Of a stretch of DNA of 64,000 nucleotides, positions 1 to 10,320 are shown piece by piece. Location of the stretch: contig NZ_JADPKA010000083.1 in assembly GCF_023073715.1 (NCBI RefSeq), positions 124,001 through 188,000 of the forward strand, given 5' to 3'. The notes beneath the pieces are model-generated. The model ran no database searches. It saw only the letters and a list, made by a program, of their open reading frames with translations, and was not told the origin of the DNA. The translations under genes were made by a program, and so were the position numbers. Every line of letters begins with the position of its first letter. Within the stretch, counting starts at the first letter, position 1. This stretch comes from Bradyrhizobium sp. 164 (lineage in GTDB: Bacteria; Pseudomonadota; Alphaproteobacteria; Rhizobiales; Xanthobacteraceae).

Positions 1-1
1 G

Positions 2-1162
2 AGTCCGGTCGACCCGTTTGCGCCCGATTTCCTGATCGACCCCTATCCCGCCTATGAGGCGTTGCGCGCGCTCGGGCCTGCGTTCGCACTGGAGCGTTAC
101 GGCGTGTGGGCCATGGCAGGCTGTGCCGAGGTCGAACCAGCCCTGAAGGACTGGAAGACGTTCATCAGTGGCGAGGGCGTCGGGCTCCACGGCATGAACC
201 CGGCACTCCCGAAGCCGCTGACGCTCCAGATCGATCCTCCCGACCACGACAAAGGCCGGCGGGTTCTCGGCCGTACGCTGTCTCCGGGTCTCGCAAGAAA
301 GCTGCGCGAGACGTTTCAGCGTGAAGCAGAGAAGAAGGTGTCGGAGCTTATCGACAAAGGCACATTCGATGCCGTAACCGATCTCGCCGAAGCCTATCCC
401 ATGAAGGTGTTTCCGGATGCGATCGGCATCAGGCCGGATGGCCGTGACAAGCTGCTGGCCTGGAGCACGTTCGTGTTCGACAGCTTTGGCCCTGACAACG
501 AGATGCTGGCCGCATCGCGGAAGGAAGGTCTCGCCGCCCAAAGCTGGATCATGGAATGCTGCGCGCGAGATGCGCTACGGCCCGACGGGCTCGGCATGAT
601 GATCTACCAAGCGGCCGACGAGGGCGAGATCAGCGAGCACGAGGCAACGCATTTGGTGCGGCCGTTCCTTACCGCGGGGATCGACACCACCGTCAACGGA
701 ATCGGCAACACCCTGCTTGCGCTAGCCACCCATCCGGATGAATATCGCAAGCTGCATCACAAACCGGAGTTGGCGCGCAATGCTTTCGAGGAAGGACTGC
801 GCTACGATTCACCGGTGCAGACGTTCTTCCGCACCACCTCGCGCGATGTCGAGATTGGCGGCGGCGTGATCCCGGCGCATCGCAAGGTGCTGCTGTTCAT
901 GGCTTCCGCTAACCGCGATCCCGCACGCTGGGACAGAGCCGACCGCTTCGACGTCGAGCGGGTTGCGACGGGCCATGTCGGCTTCGGCGCCGGCATCCAC
1001 GCCTGCGTCGGCCAGATGATCGCGCGCCTGGAAGGCGAATTGATCTTCAGCGAGCTCGCAAGGCGCGTGAAGACCATCGAGCTCACGGCAGAGCCGAGGC
1101 GCAGGCTCAACAATTCGCTGCGCGGCCTTGCGAGCATGCCGGTGCGGGTGATGGCGGCCTAG
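2..1162 (+). CDS. Cytochrome P450, CYP199A-like (5' end outside window)
   Basis: Haem-thiolate monooxygenase. The frame is open from base 2, so the N-terminus is missing; 386 residues are visible of about 410 expected. The I-helix oxygen-binding motif AGIDTT is near visible residue 224, the K-helix ExxR (EGLR) near 264, and the haem loop FGAGIHACVG near 328 with the axial Cys near 334. From memory the sequence closely resembles CYP199A enzymes of Rhodopseudomonas and Bradyrhizobium, which oxidise para-substituted benzoates such as 4-methoxybenzoate; shared stretches include DLAEAYP, SPVQTFFRTT and the haem loop region. No ferredoxin or reductase partner is in the window, although one could lie further left. 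The TAG stop overlaps the TAG of the convergent hydrolase gene at a shared CTAG. The family call is firm; substrate is inference. Confidence 0.9.
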   Translation, partial: SPVDPFAPDFLIDPYPAYEALRALGPAFALERYGVWAMAGCAEVEPALKDWKTFISGEGVGLHGMNPALPKPLTLQIDPPDHDKGRRVLGRTLSPGLARKLRETFQREAEKKVSELIDKGTFDAVTDLAEAYPMKVFPDAIGIRPDGRDKLLAWSTFVFDSFGPDNEMLAASRKEGLAAQSWIMECCARDALRPDGLGMMIYQAADEGEISEHEATHLVRPFLTAGIDTTVNGIGNTLLALATHPDEYRKLHHKPELARNAFEEGLRYDSPVQTFFRTTSRDVEIGGGVIPAHRKVLLFMASANRDPARWDRADRFDVERVATGHVGFGAGIHACVGQMIARLEGELIFSELARRVKTIELTAEPRRRLNNSLRGLASMPVRVMAA

Positions 1163-1878
1163 TTCCTGGCCGGAGCCGCTGCGGCCGCCGAGCGCGCTGA
1201 CCGCGGCACACCGGGCTCCGCGACCGGCACAGCCGGGGCGCGCGAGCGCATGATCGCGGCGTTGATTTCCGCGATGACGCGGCGCTGGATCGCCTCGTTC
1301 TTGTCGATCGAGATGTGGCCAACACCGGTGCCGCGAACATCGACATTGTCAAGCTTGCCCCGCAGGCCAGCCGCGGCCCGCACCGGCTCGCCGGGACCAT
1401 CGCCGATATAGATGTTGATGTAGCGCTCGGCGCCGGTCGAGAGCTTGGTCTTGAACACGGAGTCGAGGCCTATCGCGAGCTTCACGGGAACGCCGAGCTG
1501 GTTCAGCTTGGCGATCATGTCCGGCAGCGCGGTCGCGCCCGAGGAATGGCCGACCAGGATGATGGTCTTGAGGCGGCCGGCCTTGTAGGCGGTCGCCGCT
1601 TCATCGGCGAGCGAGGACCACGAGACGAAGTTGGCGACGGTCACCGGGATGCCCTGCGCCTGGAGCCGGGCGCCAATCGTGTCGAGCCCGAGCGAGAAGA
1701 TGTTGAGCACGCCACGAAGCAGGTAGACATGCGTGGTCGCTGCCGCTGCCTGGCTCGGCGCGGCCTTGGCGCCGGTCGGGCTTATGGCAACAGCTGACAG
1801 CAGAAGCAGGCCCATCGCCCACATGCGGAGGGCGGGCAACTGGCTGGCGCCGGCGGTGTGACGGCCGTTCGGTCTCAT
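1159..1878 (-). CDS. Secreted alpha/beta-hydrolase-like protein
   Basis: A 239-residue protein with an N-terminal export signal: hydrophobic stretch at residues 20-36 followed by small residues, cleavage likely near 40. The mature part has a GHSSG nucleophile elbow (Ser112) after the strand TIILV, and a late His (GHIS, His188) in a position suited to the catalytic triad, so a serine lipase/esterase fold is likely. It carries an Ala/Pro-rich C-terminal tail. The ATG at 1878 was chosen because it directly precedes the basic n-region of the signal; an upstream extension to 1953 is possible but adds no recognisable sequence. It is convergent with the P450 gene and divergent from the ABC exporter. 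Substrate unknown. Confidence 0.7.
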   Translation of the reverse strand: MRPNGRHTAGASQLPALRMWAMGLLLLSAVAISPTGAKAAPSQAAAATTHVYLLRGVLNIFSLGLDTIGARLQAQGIPVTVANFVSWSSLADEAATAYKAGRLKTIILVGHSSGATALPDMIAKLNQLGVPVKLAIGLDSVFKTKLSTGAERYINIYIGDGPGEPVRAAAGLRGKLDNVDVRGTGVGHISIDKNEAIQRRVIAEINAAIMRSRAPAVPVAEPGVPRSARSAAAAAPARN

Positions 1879-2167
1879 CGATGTTTTCCCTGGGGACAAT
1901 ACGCTTCGCGATTGGTCGGAATCGTAGCCACGGCCCGCTCGCAGACGCAACAAAGAGCCGCGTGAGCGACAATCTTAGCCGCGCTCCGTGACCATCGCGC
2001 AACACTTGGCTGAAACCTGCCACTGAAGGGCCTGTTTTGAGACCATTTTTCTCTGAGCAATTGCGACCCGGCAACGGCGTTCCTATCTCATGGCTCCGCT
2101 GACCCGCCCTCCCGGGACGGGTTCCAGCCTCCCTCCCCAGCCTTTGCCCCTCAGCCTTGCGGCCATC
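1879..2167. other. Divergent intergenic region, hydrolase / ABC exporter
   Basis: This 289-base gap between divergent genes should hold promoters for both sides. I see no clear -35/-10 pair, repeat or hairpin. A frame upstream of the ABC ATPase is open from an ATG at 2090, but the added residues are proline-rich and unlike the family N-terminus. Confidence 0.4.
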
Positions 2168-3087
<920 letters not shown>

Positions 3088-3091
<4 letters not shown>

Positions 3092-3849
3092 ATCACCGCG
3101 CCATCCGCGCCATCTACCTGTTCGAAATGGCGCGCACCTGGCGCACGCTGCTGCAAAGCATCGTCTCGCCGGTGGTCTCGACCTCGCTCTATTTCGTGGT
3201 GTTCGGCGCCGCGATCGGCTCGCGCATCAGTCAGGTCGAGGGCGTCAGCTACGGTACCTTCATCGTGCCGGGCCTGATCATGCTCTCGGTGCTGACGCAG
3301 AGCATCGCGAATGCCTCATTTGGCATTTACTTCCCGAAATTTACCGGAACGATCTACGAAATCCTGTCGGCGCCGATCTCCTATTTCGAGATCGTGCTCG
3401 GCTATGTCGGCGCCGCCGCGACCAAGTCGATCATCCTCGGCCTGATCATCCTCGCCACCGCCGGGCTGTTCGTTCCATTGCATATTCACCATCCGGTCTG
3501 GATGCTGGCCTTCCTGGTGCTGACGGCGGTGACGTTCAGCCTGTTCGGCTTCATCATCGGCATCTGGGCCGACGGCTTCGAGAAGCTGCAGATGATCCCG
3601 ATGCTGGTGGTGACGCCGCTGACCTTCCTCGGCGGCAGCTTCTATTCCATCGACATGCTGCCGGCCGGCTGGCGCACGGTGGCGCTGCTCAACCCAGTCG
3701 TCTATCTGATCTCGGGCTTCCGCTGGAGCTTCTACGAGATCGCGGATGTCAGCGTGTCCGTCAGCGTCGGCATGACGCTGGCATTCCTGGTGGCCTGCCT
3801 GATCGTGATCTGGTGGATTTTCCGCACGGGGTATCGGCTGAAGAATTGA
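3088..3849 (+). CDS. ABC-2 type exporter, membrane subunit
   Basis: A 253-residue integral membrane protein with about six hydrophobic segments, for example near residues 25-45, 58-80, 108-130, 140-160, 170-185 and 228-248, and the ABC2_membrane signature region (PLTFLGGSFYSIDMLP). It forms the translocation pore paired with the ATPase whose gene overlaps by four bases. The start ATG at 3088 is fixed by the ATGA overlap. The length matches YadH/NodJ-type permeases. A cloverleaf repeat begins eight bases after the stop. Substrate unknown. Confidence 0.9.
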
Positions 3850-3856
3850 GCCTGCC

Positions 3857-3957
3857 GTCATTCCGGGCGTGCGAAGCACGAGCCGGAATCCATCGTGCAG
3901 CAGAGTTGGTCGATGAATAGATTCCGGGTTCGCCACTGCGTGGCGCCCCCGAATGAC
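3857..3957. repeat. Cloverleaf palindromic repeat, copy 1 (long-middle form)
   Basis: Starts GTCATTCCGGG and ends with a partly decayed complement (CCCCCGAATGAC). Inner arms are CGTGC-gaa-GCACG and CGCCAC-tgc-GTGGCG. The middle arm starts CCGGAATCCATCG and returns as GATTCCGGG with an imperfect long loop. It lies after the ABC permease gene and before the L,D-transpeptidase gene. Confidence 0.85.
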
Positions 3958-4188
3958 GAGGTGGGGTACCAATTGCCCCTTTGCCGGCGTTGTGAATCCA
4001 CGTCCGGCTCGCGAAAATGTCAGCGCTGCCGGGCGCCGTGCGGCACAAGACGGCCTTGCTTACATCAGGCATGACGTTAACGATGGACAGGCAGGCCACT
4101 GGAACCAACGCCGAATGACAGGCATAATGCACGCCGGGGACGGAGAGCCGCGGCGCCTAGCGTGAACAGGCCGGAGGCCGGAAGTCAG

Positions 4189-4974
4189 ATGCGTACATTT
4201 TTGATTGCTTTCACATCCCTGATGCTTTTGAGCGCGGGCGCCGCGCACGCCAAGGTCGAGATCACCGTCGACAAGGACAACCAACAGATGACCGTCGCCG
4301 TCGACGGCGTCGCGCGCTATCACTGGCCGGTGTCGACCGGCATCCCCTCGCGCGAGACGCCGAACGGCGCGTTCCGCGCCTTCCGCATGGAAGAGGATCA
4401 CTACTCCAAGGAATTCGACGACGCGCCGATGCCGCACGCGATCTTCTTCACCAAGGTGGGGCACGCCATCCACGGCACCGATTCGGTCGGCCGGCTCGGC
4501 TCGCCGGCTTCGCATGGCTGCGTGCGGCTGTCGCGTCAGAATGCCTCGACGCTCTATGCCTTGGTGCAGCAACAGGGCGTGCTCAACACCACGGTGACGT
4601 TGACCGGCTCGGCGCAGGTGGCGCTGGCGCGCAATCCGCGCGGCCGCAATCCCACCGCCGTCGCCCGCGCTCCACAGCCCGCCGAAGAACAATACAGTGC
4701 CGCAGGCGATCCCGTGAACTTGACGCCGCCGGCGCAGCCCGCCCGCCGCTACATGCCGCAGGACGACAATTACATCTATCCGGCCGACGGCAGCGACACC
4801 GGCGCACGCTATCCGGCGCCGCGCTCGGCCAGCCGCCCGCTCTATGACGCGCAGGTCTATCAGCAGCAGCAGCCGCGCCCCTATTACGACCAGGGCTATA
4901 GCCAGCAGGGCTACTCCTATCAGCCACAGCCCCGGCACGTTTATCAGCCGCGGGGCTATTATTATCAGAACTGA
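4189..4974 (+). CDS. Secreted L,D-transpeptidase (YkuD domain)
   Basis: A 261-residue exported protein with signal peptide at residues 1-21, ending AHA-K. The YkuD domain covers roughly residues 22-125 with the catalytic set HGTD (His95) and SHGCVRL (108-114, nucleophile Cys111). Such enzymes make 3-3 cross-links in peptidoglycan or attach proteins to it. The C-terminal third is low-complexity, rich in Pro, Gln and Tyr (residues 200-261), probably a flexible wall-associated tail. ATG 4189 is chosen because it starts the signal peptide; a GTG at 4162 would add nine polar residues. Single gene with no close operon partner upstream; the glycerophosphodiesterase follows after 69 bases. Confidence 0.9.
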   Translation: MRTFLIAFTSLMLLSAGAAHAKVEITVDKDNQQMTVAVDGVARYHWPVSTGIPSRETPNGAFRAFRMEEDHYSKEFDDAPMPHAIFFTKVGHAIHGTDSVGRLGSPASHGCVRLSRQNASTLYALVQQQGVLNTTVTLTGSAQVALARNPRGRNPTAVARAPQPAEEQYSAAGDPVNLTPPAQPARRYMPQDDNYIYPADGSDTGARYPAPRSASRPLYDAQVYQQQQPRPYYDQGYSQQGYSYQPQPRHVYQPRGYYYQN

Positions 4975-5043
4975 CGCTCGCAACCATTTCCGCCAACCGC
5001 GCTCGGCGATCAGCACGACCAACAGATTGCCATTCGAGGCATC

Positions 5044-6027
5044 ATGCCGCCACGTGCCACGACCATTCTGCCTGTGCTCTGGGCTTTGCTAGCGGGACCG
5101 GCGATGGGATTCGACCTCGAAGCGCATCGCGGCGGGCGGGCGCTGCTGCCGGAAAATACCCTGCCGGCCTTCGCCAACGCGCTGTCGATGGGCGTGGACA
5201 CGCTCGAGCTCGACGTCGGCGTGACTGCCGACGGCGAAGTCGTCGTCTCGCATGAGCGCGGGCTCAATCCGGATCTCACGCGCGGCCCCGACGGGGCCTA
5301 CATCACTCCGCCCGGCATGCCGTTCGTGAAACTGCGGCTCGACGAGGTCAGGACCTACGACGTCGGCCGGATCCGGCCGGATAGTGGGTACGCAAAGCAA
5401 TTCCCCGATCAGCGCGCCTTACCGGGGACACGCATTCCCACCTTGAGCGAGCTGTTCGCGCTGGTGCGCAAGTCCGGCAACATGCGCGTGCGCTTCAACA
5501 TCGAAACCAAGATCGATCCGAACCATCCGGACGAAACGCTCGACCCGCAGGCTTTCGTCACCAGGCTGCTCAGCCTGATCGAGGCCGAACAGTTTTCCGA
5601 GCGTGTCATGATCCAGTCGTTCGACTGGAGAACGTTGCTGCTCGTGCAGCAGCAAGCACCGAAAATACCAACCGTGTACCTCACGCTCCAGCGCGGGTCA
5701 GGCCAGACGGTGGCGCTCGACAAAGCCACCAACTGGACGGCGGGCTTCAGTCCTGCGGATCACGGCGGCTCGCTGCCGCGGACGATCAAGGCCGCCGGTG
5801 GCGCGGTCTGGTCGCCTTATTTCGGCGATGTGACCGGGGCGCTCATCTCGGAGGCCCGCGGACTTGGGTTGCGCGTCGTAGTGTGGACGGTCAACAAGCC
5901 CGACGACATGGCGCGGATGATCGAGCTCGGCGTCGATGGCATCATCTCCGACAGGCCGGACCTGTTGCGGCAGATCGCCGGCGAGAAGGGAATTGCGTTG
6001 CCGGCGGGGACGCCGGTGGCGCCGTAA
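5044..6027 (+). CDS. Periplasmic glycerophosphodiester phosphodiesterase
   Basis: A 327-residue GDPD-family enzyme that hydrolyses glycerophosphodiesters to glycerol-3-phosphate and an alcohol. A signal peptide covers residues 1-22 (cleavage around AMG-F). Catalytic and metal residues are visible: AHRG (His28-Arg29), PENT (36-39), ELDV (Glu55, Asp57) and the second His at SHE (His70). Near the C-terminus are VVWTVNKPDDMARMIELGVD and the GIISDRPD motif, as in GlpQ/UgpQ. Length is normal for the secreted GlpQ-like group. The same-strand L,D-transpeptidase gene ends 69 bases upstream; co-transcription is possible. A repeat follows directly. Confidence 0.9.
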   Translation: MPPRATTILPVLWALLAGPAMGFDLEAHRGGRALLPENTLPAFANALSMGVDTLELDVGVTADGEVVVSHERGLNPDLTRGPDGAYITPPGMPFVKLRLDEVRTYDVGRIRPDSGYAKQFPDQRALPGTRIPTLSELFALVRKSGNMRVRFNIETKIDPNHPDETLDPQAFVTRLLSLIEAEQFSERVMIQSFDWRTLLLVQQQAPKIPTVYLTLQRGSGQTVALDKATNWTAGFSPADHGGSLPRTIKAAGGAVWSPYFGDVTGALISEARGLGLRVVVWTVNKPDDMARMIELGVDGIISDRPDLLRQIAGEKGIALPAGTPVAP

Positions 6028-6037
6028 GGTTTATCCG

Positions 6038-6123
6038 TCTTCATGGCCGGGCCTGTCCCGGCCATCCACGCGTTCCGTCGTCGTCCGAAGAACGTGGATG
6101 CCCGGCACAAGCCCGGGCATGAC
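6038..6123. repeat. Palindromic repeat, GTCATGCC class
   Basis: Outer arms are CATGGCCGGGC...GCCATCCACG and CGTGGATGCC...GCCCGGGCATGAC; each end folds into its own hairpin (GGCCGGG-cctgt-CCCGGCC type). It lies between convergent genes: the glycerophosphodiesterase and the spermidine-synthase-like fusion. Confidence 0.75.
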
Positions 6124-6161
6124 GACCTCTTGTGGATCTGCGCGCCATACCTTCGCCTGCC

Positions 6162-8441
6162 CTACTCCCCGTCCCGCAAGCGCCGATACAGCGCACCCAG
6201 AATATTGGAATAGTCGTCGGTCCAGACCCGCATCCTGTCGTCAGCTTCGGTCTGCTCCCATGACTTCGAGGAAGCGAGCCTGCCGATGTCCGCCTCCTCC
6301 CGCGCGGAGATGACGACGTCGGTCGAGAAGATGTAATCGGAATCGCGCCCGGAATCCTCGTTGAAGACCCAGCTCGTGAGATCGTTGGCATCGGCAATGC
6401 CGACCACGACGGTCTCGAGATCGAGATGCCGGTTGGAGACGTGCATCACCACGGCGCCATACGGGGCGAGCTTGTCCTTGTAGATCTTCATCGCCTCCTT
6501 GGTCGCAAGGTGAATCGGGATCGCATCGGACGAATAGGCATCGACAATGATGAGGTCGTAGGCGCCGTTGGGCTCCTTTGCGAAGGTGAGCCGCGCATCG
6601 CCGATCACCGGCTTCATATCCGGCAGGCAGCTCGAGATGTAGCGGAAATTCCTGGGGTCGCGCGCTGCGTCGACCATGGATTGGTCGATCTCGAAGAATT
6701 TCCAACTCTCGCCGGGTTCAGCAGCACAGGCAAGCGTGCCGGAGCCGACACCGATCGCAGCAACCTTCAGTGGCGCGCCCTTGCGCTCGCGGATCGCGCT
6801 GACCGCCTGACCGATGCCGCCGTCCTTGTGATAGTAGGTGATCGGCTCGGGCCGGCCGACGACCGGCGTGCCATCATTGTTGCGGAAGCGCTCCGCGCCG
6901 TGGATCGTGGTGCCGTGCATCAGCACGTGGAAATAGCCGCCGGGCGTCACCACGATCTTGTGCACGCCGAAGAAGCTGCGCACCGTCGTGACGCGTCCCT
7001 CGTCTGCGGGATAGACCCGGATCAACGCCAACGCGAGGGCGACGGTCGCAAAAATCTTCCAGCGGCCGGCATTGAGCGTCAGCGCCAGAAGAGCTGCCAG
7101 CCCGCCGACGGCACCGGCGATCCAGACGCGATGGTCCTCGAACCAGGTCGAGAGGTCGCCCGTCGTAGTGGAGGGCGCGACGAGCGCCACCGCGAGCGCG
7201 GCGAGCGCCGGCCAGTACCATTTGACGATGCCCGCCAGCCGCTCGTTCGCCGACGGCCGGCATAGCGCGGCGAGCGCAATCAGGATCGGGTATTCGGCGA
7301 TCCACGAGAAGGTGAACGGCGCGACGAGCCCTGCGAACAGGCCGCCGACCATGCCGCCGAACGACAGCGCGACATAGAAGCCGGTGAGATATTTGGCTGC
7401 CGGCCGCGTCCGCGCCAGTTCGCCGTGGCAGGCCATGGCGATGAGGAAGAAGCACAATTGATGACCGCCGAGCGTGAGCAGCAGGTTCTGCTCCCCGCCG
7501 AAAGCCAGCAGGACAACCACGCCCGCGATCGCGACCGGCTGGAGCATCAGCATCCATTTGTGCGGCAGCAGCGGACGCGACTGGAACACGACGACCCAGG
7601 TGAGCAGATACAGGGATAACGGCAGCACCCACAGAAGCGGTGCCGCCGCGACATCGGTGGAGATGTGCGCGGTCACCGCGATGAGCAGACCCGACGGCAC
7701 CGCGGCCAGGAAGATCCAGCGCAGCCGCGTCACCAGACCGGGCGCCGGCGCATTGACCTCCTCCGCTCGCGCATCGACCACCGTCAGCTGCGGCGAGCGC
7801 AACAGCAGCACGCCGCAGGCGGCGATCAGCAGGATCAGGAGGCCATAGCCGGCGGTCCACAACCGGTTCTGCGTGTGCAGCGTGAACATCGGCTCCAGCA
7901 GGAACGGATAGGACAAAAGCGCGAGGAAGCTGCCGATGTTGGAGGAGGCATAGAGGAAATAGGGATCGTGCCCGGCGGGATGGCCGGTGCGGACGAACCA
8001 GGCTTGCAACAGTGGATTGTTGGCGGCGAGCGCGAAGAACGGCAGGCCGATCGAGACCACGAACAGGCCGAGCAGCCAGACCGCATAGCCCGAAGCGGGC
8101 GGCTCGCCATAGGCGGAGGCGATGCCGAGCGGCAGGGTCGCCAAGGCCGCGATCAGCAGCACCAGATGCACTGCGACCGGAACGATGCGGCTTTTGACCT
8201 GCATCAACAGATGCGCATAGGCGTAACCCGCCAGCAGCAGCGACTGGAAGAACACCATCGCGACCGACCACACCGCCGGCGAGCCGCCGAGCCGCGGCAG
8301 CACCATCTTGGTGAACAGCGGCTGCACCGAGAACAGCAAGAGCGCGCTGACGAAGATCGCGGCGGTGTAGACCGTCAGCAACAGCCGGTTGCGTGATGAG
8401 GACGGCTGCTCCGTGGCGGCGGGTTGCACGATCGAATCCAT
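6162..8441 (-). CDS. Polytopic membrane protein fused to spermidine-synthase-like domain
   Basis: A 759-residue protein. Residues ~25-490 hold about a dozen hydrophobic segments, beginning LLLTVYTAAIFVSALLLFSV. The cytosolic C-terminal ~250 residues form a Rossmann methyltransferase/spermidine-synthase-like domain: AIGVGSGTLAC (nucleotide/SAM-type glycine loop), FFEIDQ with the acidic strand-2 residue, DLIIVDAYSSDAIP at the active-site strand, and HLATKEAM. Family members are annotated as fused MFS/spermidine synthases, yet their true reaction is generally unproven. The start at 8441 (MDSIVQPA) is chosen because upstream codons run into a repeat. It is divergent from the FAD oxidoreductase gene. 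Confidence 0.8.
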   Translation of the reverse strand: MDSIVQPAATEQPSSSRNRLLLTVYTAAIFVSALLLFSVQPLFTKMVLPRLGGSPAVWSVAMVFFQSLLLAGYAYAHLLMQVKSRIVPVAVHLVLLIAALATLPLGIASAYGEPPASGYAVWLLGLFVVSIGLPFFALAANNPLLQAWFVRTGHPAGHDPYFLYASSNIGSFLALLSYPFLLEPMFTLHTQNRLWTAGYGLLILLIAACGVLLLRSPQLTVVDARAEEVNAPAPGLVTRLRWIFLAAVPSGLLIAVTAHISTDVAAAPLLWVLPLSLYLLTWVVVFQSRPLLPHKWMLMLQPVAIAGVVVLLAFGGEQNLLLTLGGHQLCFFLIAMACHGELARTRPAAKYLTGFYVALSFGGMVGGLFAGLVAPFTFSWIAEYPILIALAALCRPSANERLAGIVKWYWPALAALAVALVAPSTTTGDLSTWFEDHRVWIAGAVGGLAALLALTLNAGRWKIFATVALALALIRVYPADEGRVTTVRSFFGVHKIVVTPGGYFHVLMHGTTIHGAERFRNNDGTPVVGRPEPITYYHKDGGIGQAVSAIRERKGAPLKVAAIGVGSGTLACAAEPGESWKFFEIDQSMVDAARDPRNFRYISSCLPDMKPVIGDARLTFAKEPNGAYDLIIVDAYSSDAIPIHLATKEAMKIYKDKLAPYGAVVMHVSNRHLDLETVVVGIADANDLTSWVFNEDSGRDSDYIFSTDVVISAREEADIGRLASSKSWEQTEADDRMRVWTDDYSNILGALYRRLRDGE

Positions 8442-8611
8442 GGAAGCTCCGGCAAAAGCGTTTTCCAGCGAAGTGGGCACCGGTTCGCGCGACAGAACGC
8501 GTCGGACGATGCCCCCGGCGGGCGCCGGACGGCCGCAATGGAGCACAAGGCGCCTGAACGGGCAATAAAGGCGCTCCTGATGTTGCGGCGAGGAATGCTT
8601 GATATACAGAT

Positions 8612-8686
8612 GTCGTACGGGGCGATGCGAAGCATCGAACCTGGAACCTCGAAATTCCGGGTTGCGCTCCGCGCGCCCGGAATGAC
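8612..8686. repeat. Cloverleaf palindromic repeat, copy 2 (short-middle form)
   Basis: Left closing arm is degenerate (GTCGTACGGGGC), the right arm intact (CGCCCGGAATGAC). Inner arms GATGC-gaa-GCATC and GCGC-tcc-GCGC pair. The middle is a decayed palindrome around CCTCGAAATT. It sits in the gap between two divergent genes, close upstream of the FAD oxidoreductase start. Confidence 0.8.
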
Positions 8687-8709
8687 GGTGGATTGGACTT
8701 GAACACTTC

Positions 8710-10320
8710 ATGACAGAAACCGACGTCGTCATCATCGGCGCTGGCCATAACGGCCTCACCTGCGCAGCTTATCTCGCGACGGCAGGTCTACGCGTGCGCG
8801 TGGTCGAGCGCCGCAAGGTGATCGGCGGAGCGGCGGTCACAGAGGAATTTCACCCCGGCTTCCGAAATTCGGTCGCGGCCTACACCGTGAGCCTGCTCAA
8901 TCCGCAGGTGATCCGCGACTTGAATCTTGCGGAACAAGGCTTGCGCATCGTCGAACGGCGCGCGCAGAATTTTCTACCCGCACCCGACGGCAGCTATCTC
9001 CTCACCGGCGAGGGGCGGACGAAGGATTCCGTGGCGCGGCTGAACGCGCATGACGCCGATGCGCTCGACGGTTTCACGCGCGAGCTGGAAGAGATTGCCG
9101 ACGTGCTCAGGCAGTTCGTGCTGCGCGCGCCGCCGAACCTGCTTGACGGCTTTGGCACGAGCGCGATCCGCGAGGCCGTGAATGCGTTAAAGACGGCCAA
9201 CATTCTGCGTGGGCTGACGCTGGAGCAGAGCCGCAGCCTGCTCGACCTCTTCACCCGCTCCGCCGGCGAGATGCTGGACGAGCGTTTCGAGCATGATCTT
9301 GTCAAGGCGCTGTTCGGTTTCGATGCCATCGTCGGCAATTATGCCAGTCCCTACGCGGCGGGTTCGGCCTATGTGATGCTGCATCACGCCTTCGGCGAGG
9401 TGAACGGCAAGAAGGGCGTCTGGGGCCACGCCATCGGCGGCATGGGCGCGATCACGCAGGCGATGGCGCGCACTGCGCGCGATCGGGGCGTCGCGATCGA
9501 TACCGACGCGGGCGTGCGCGAGATCATCGTCGAGCGCGACCGCGCGGTCGGCGTAGTGCTGGAGAACGGCACCGCCATCCGCGCCAAATATGTCGCAGCC
9601 AACGTCAACCCAAAACTGCTCTATACGCGGCTGGTTGCGGCCGACGCCCTGCCCCAAGACTTCCTCGCCCGTATCCGGCACTGGAAGAATGGCTCCGGCA
9701 CCTTCCGCATGAACGTGGCGCTGGACCGCCTGCCCTCGTTCACGGCGCTCCCCGGTCAGGGCGATCATCTCACCTCGGGCATTATCCTGGCACCGAGCCT
9801 CGGCTACATGGACCGCGCGTATCACGATGCGCGCGCGCAGGGCTGGAGCCGTGAACCTGTCGTCGAGATGCTGATCCCCTCGACGCTGGACGGCACGCTG
9901 GCGCCCGAAGGCAAACATGTCGCGAGCCTATTCTGCCAGCACGTCGCGCCGGAGCTTCCCGATGGAAAGTCCTGGGACGACCATCGTGACGAGGTCGCCG
10001 ATCTCATGATCGCGACGGTGGACAAATATGCCCCGGGCTTTGCGGCGAGCGTGCTCGGCCGCCAGATCCTCTCGCCGCTCGATCTTGAGCGGCAGTTCGG
10101 CCTCTTGGGTGGAGACATCTTCCACGGCGCGCTGACGCTGAACCAGCTGTTCTCGGCGCGGCCGATGCTGGGCCATGCCGATTATCGCGGCCCGCTGAAA
10201 GGCCTCTACCATTGCGGCTCCGGCGCCCATCCTGGTGGCGGTGTCACCGGCGCTCCCGGCCACAACGCCGCACAGGTGATCTTGAGGGATCACCGGTCGC
10301 TGTTCGGAAGCCGTGGATAG
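8710..10320 (+). CDS. FAD-dependent oxidoreductase, phytoene-desaturase/PYROXD2-like
   Basis: A 536-residue flavoprotein. The N-terminal dinucleotide fold reads DVVIIGAGHNGLTCAAYLA (residues 5-23), followed by the acidic ribose-binding residue in RVVERR and the conserved IGGAAVTEE segment (37-45). The C-terminal FAD-contact region GLYHCGSGAHPGGGVTGAPG (near 496-515) is typical of the CrtI/PYROXD2 branch of amine-oxidase-like proteins. There are no neighbouring carotenoid genes, so carotenoid desaturation is unlikely; a desaturase or oxidase on an unknown substrate is the safest call. ATG 8710 starts directly at the fold and is preceded by a repeat. Convergent with the Flp pilin gene. Confidence 0.85.
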   Translation: MTETDVVIIGAGHNGLTCAAYLATAGLRVRVVERRKVIGGAAVTEEFHPGFRNSVAAYTVSLLNPQVIRDLNLAEQGLRIVERRAQNFLPAPDGSYLLTGEGRTKDSVARLNAHDADALDGFTRELEEIADVLRQFVLRAPPNLLDGFGTSAIREAVNALKTANILRGLTLEQSRSLLDLFTRSAGEMLDERFEHDLVKALFGFDAIVGNYASPYAAGSAYVMLHHAFGEVNGKKGVWGHAIGGMGAITQAMARTARDRGVAIDTDAGVREIIVERDRAVGVVLENGTAIRAKYVAANVNPKLLYTRLVAADALPQDFLARIRHWKNGSGTFRMNVALDRLPSFTALPGQGDHLTSGIILAPSLGYMDRAYHDARAQGWSREPVVEMLIPSTLDGTLAPEGKHVASLFCQHVAPELPDGKSWDDHRDEVADLMIATVDKYAPGFAASVLGRQILSPLDLERQFGLLGGDIFHGALTLNQLFSARPMLGHADYRGPLKGLYHCGSGAHPGGGVTGAPGHNAAQVILRDHRSLFGSRG

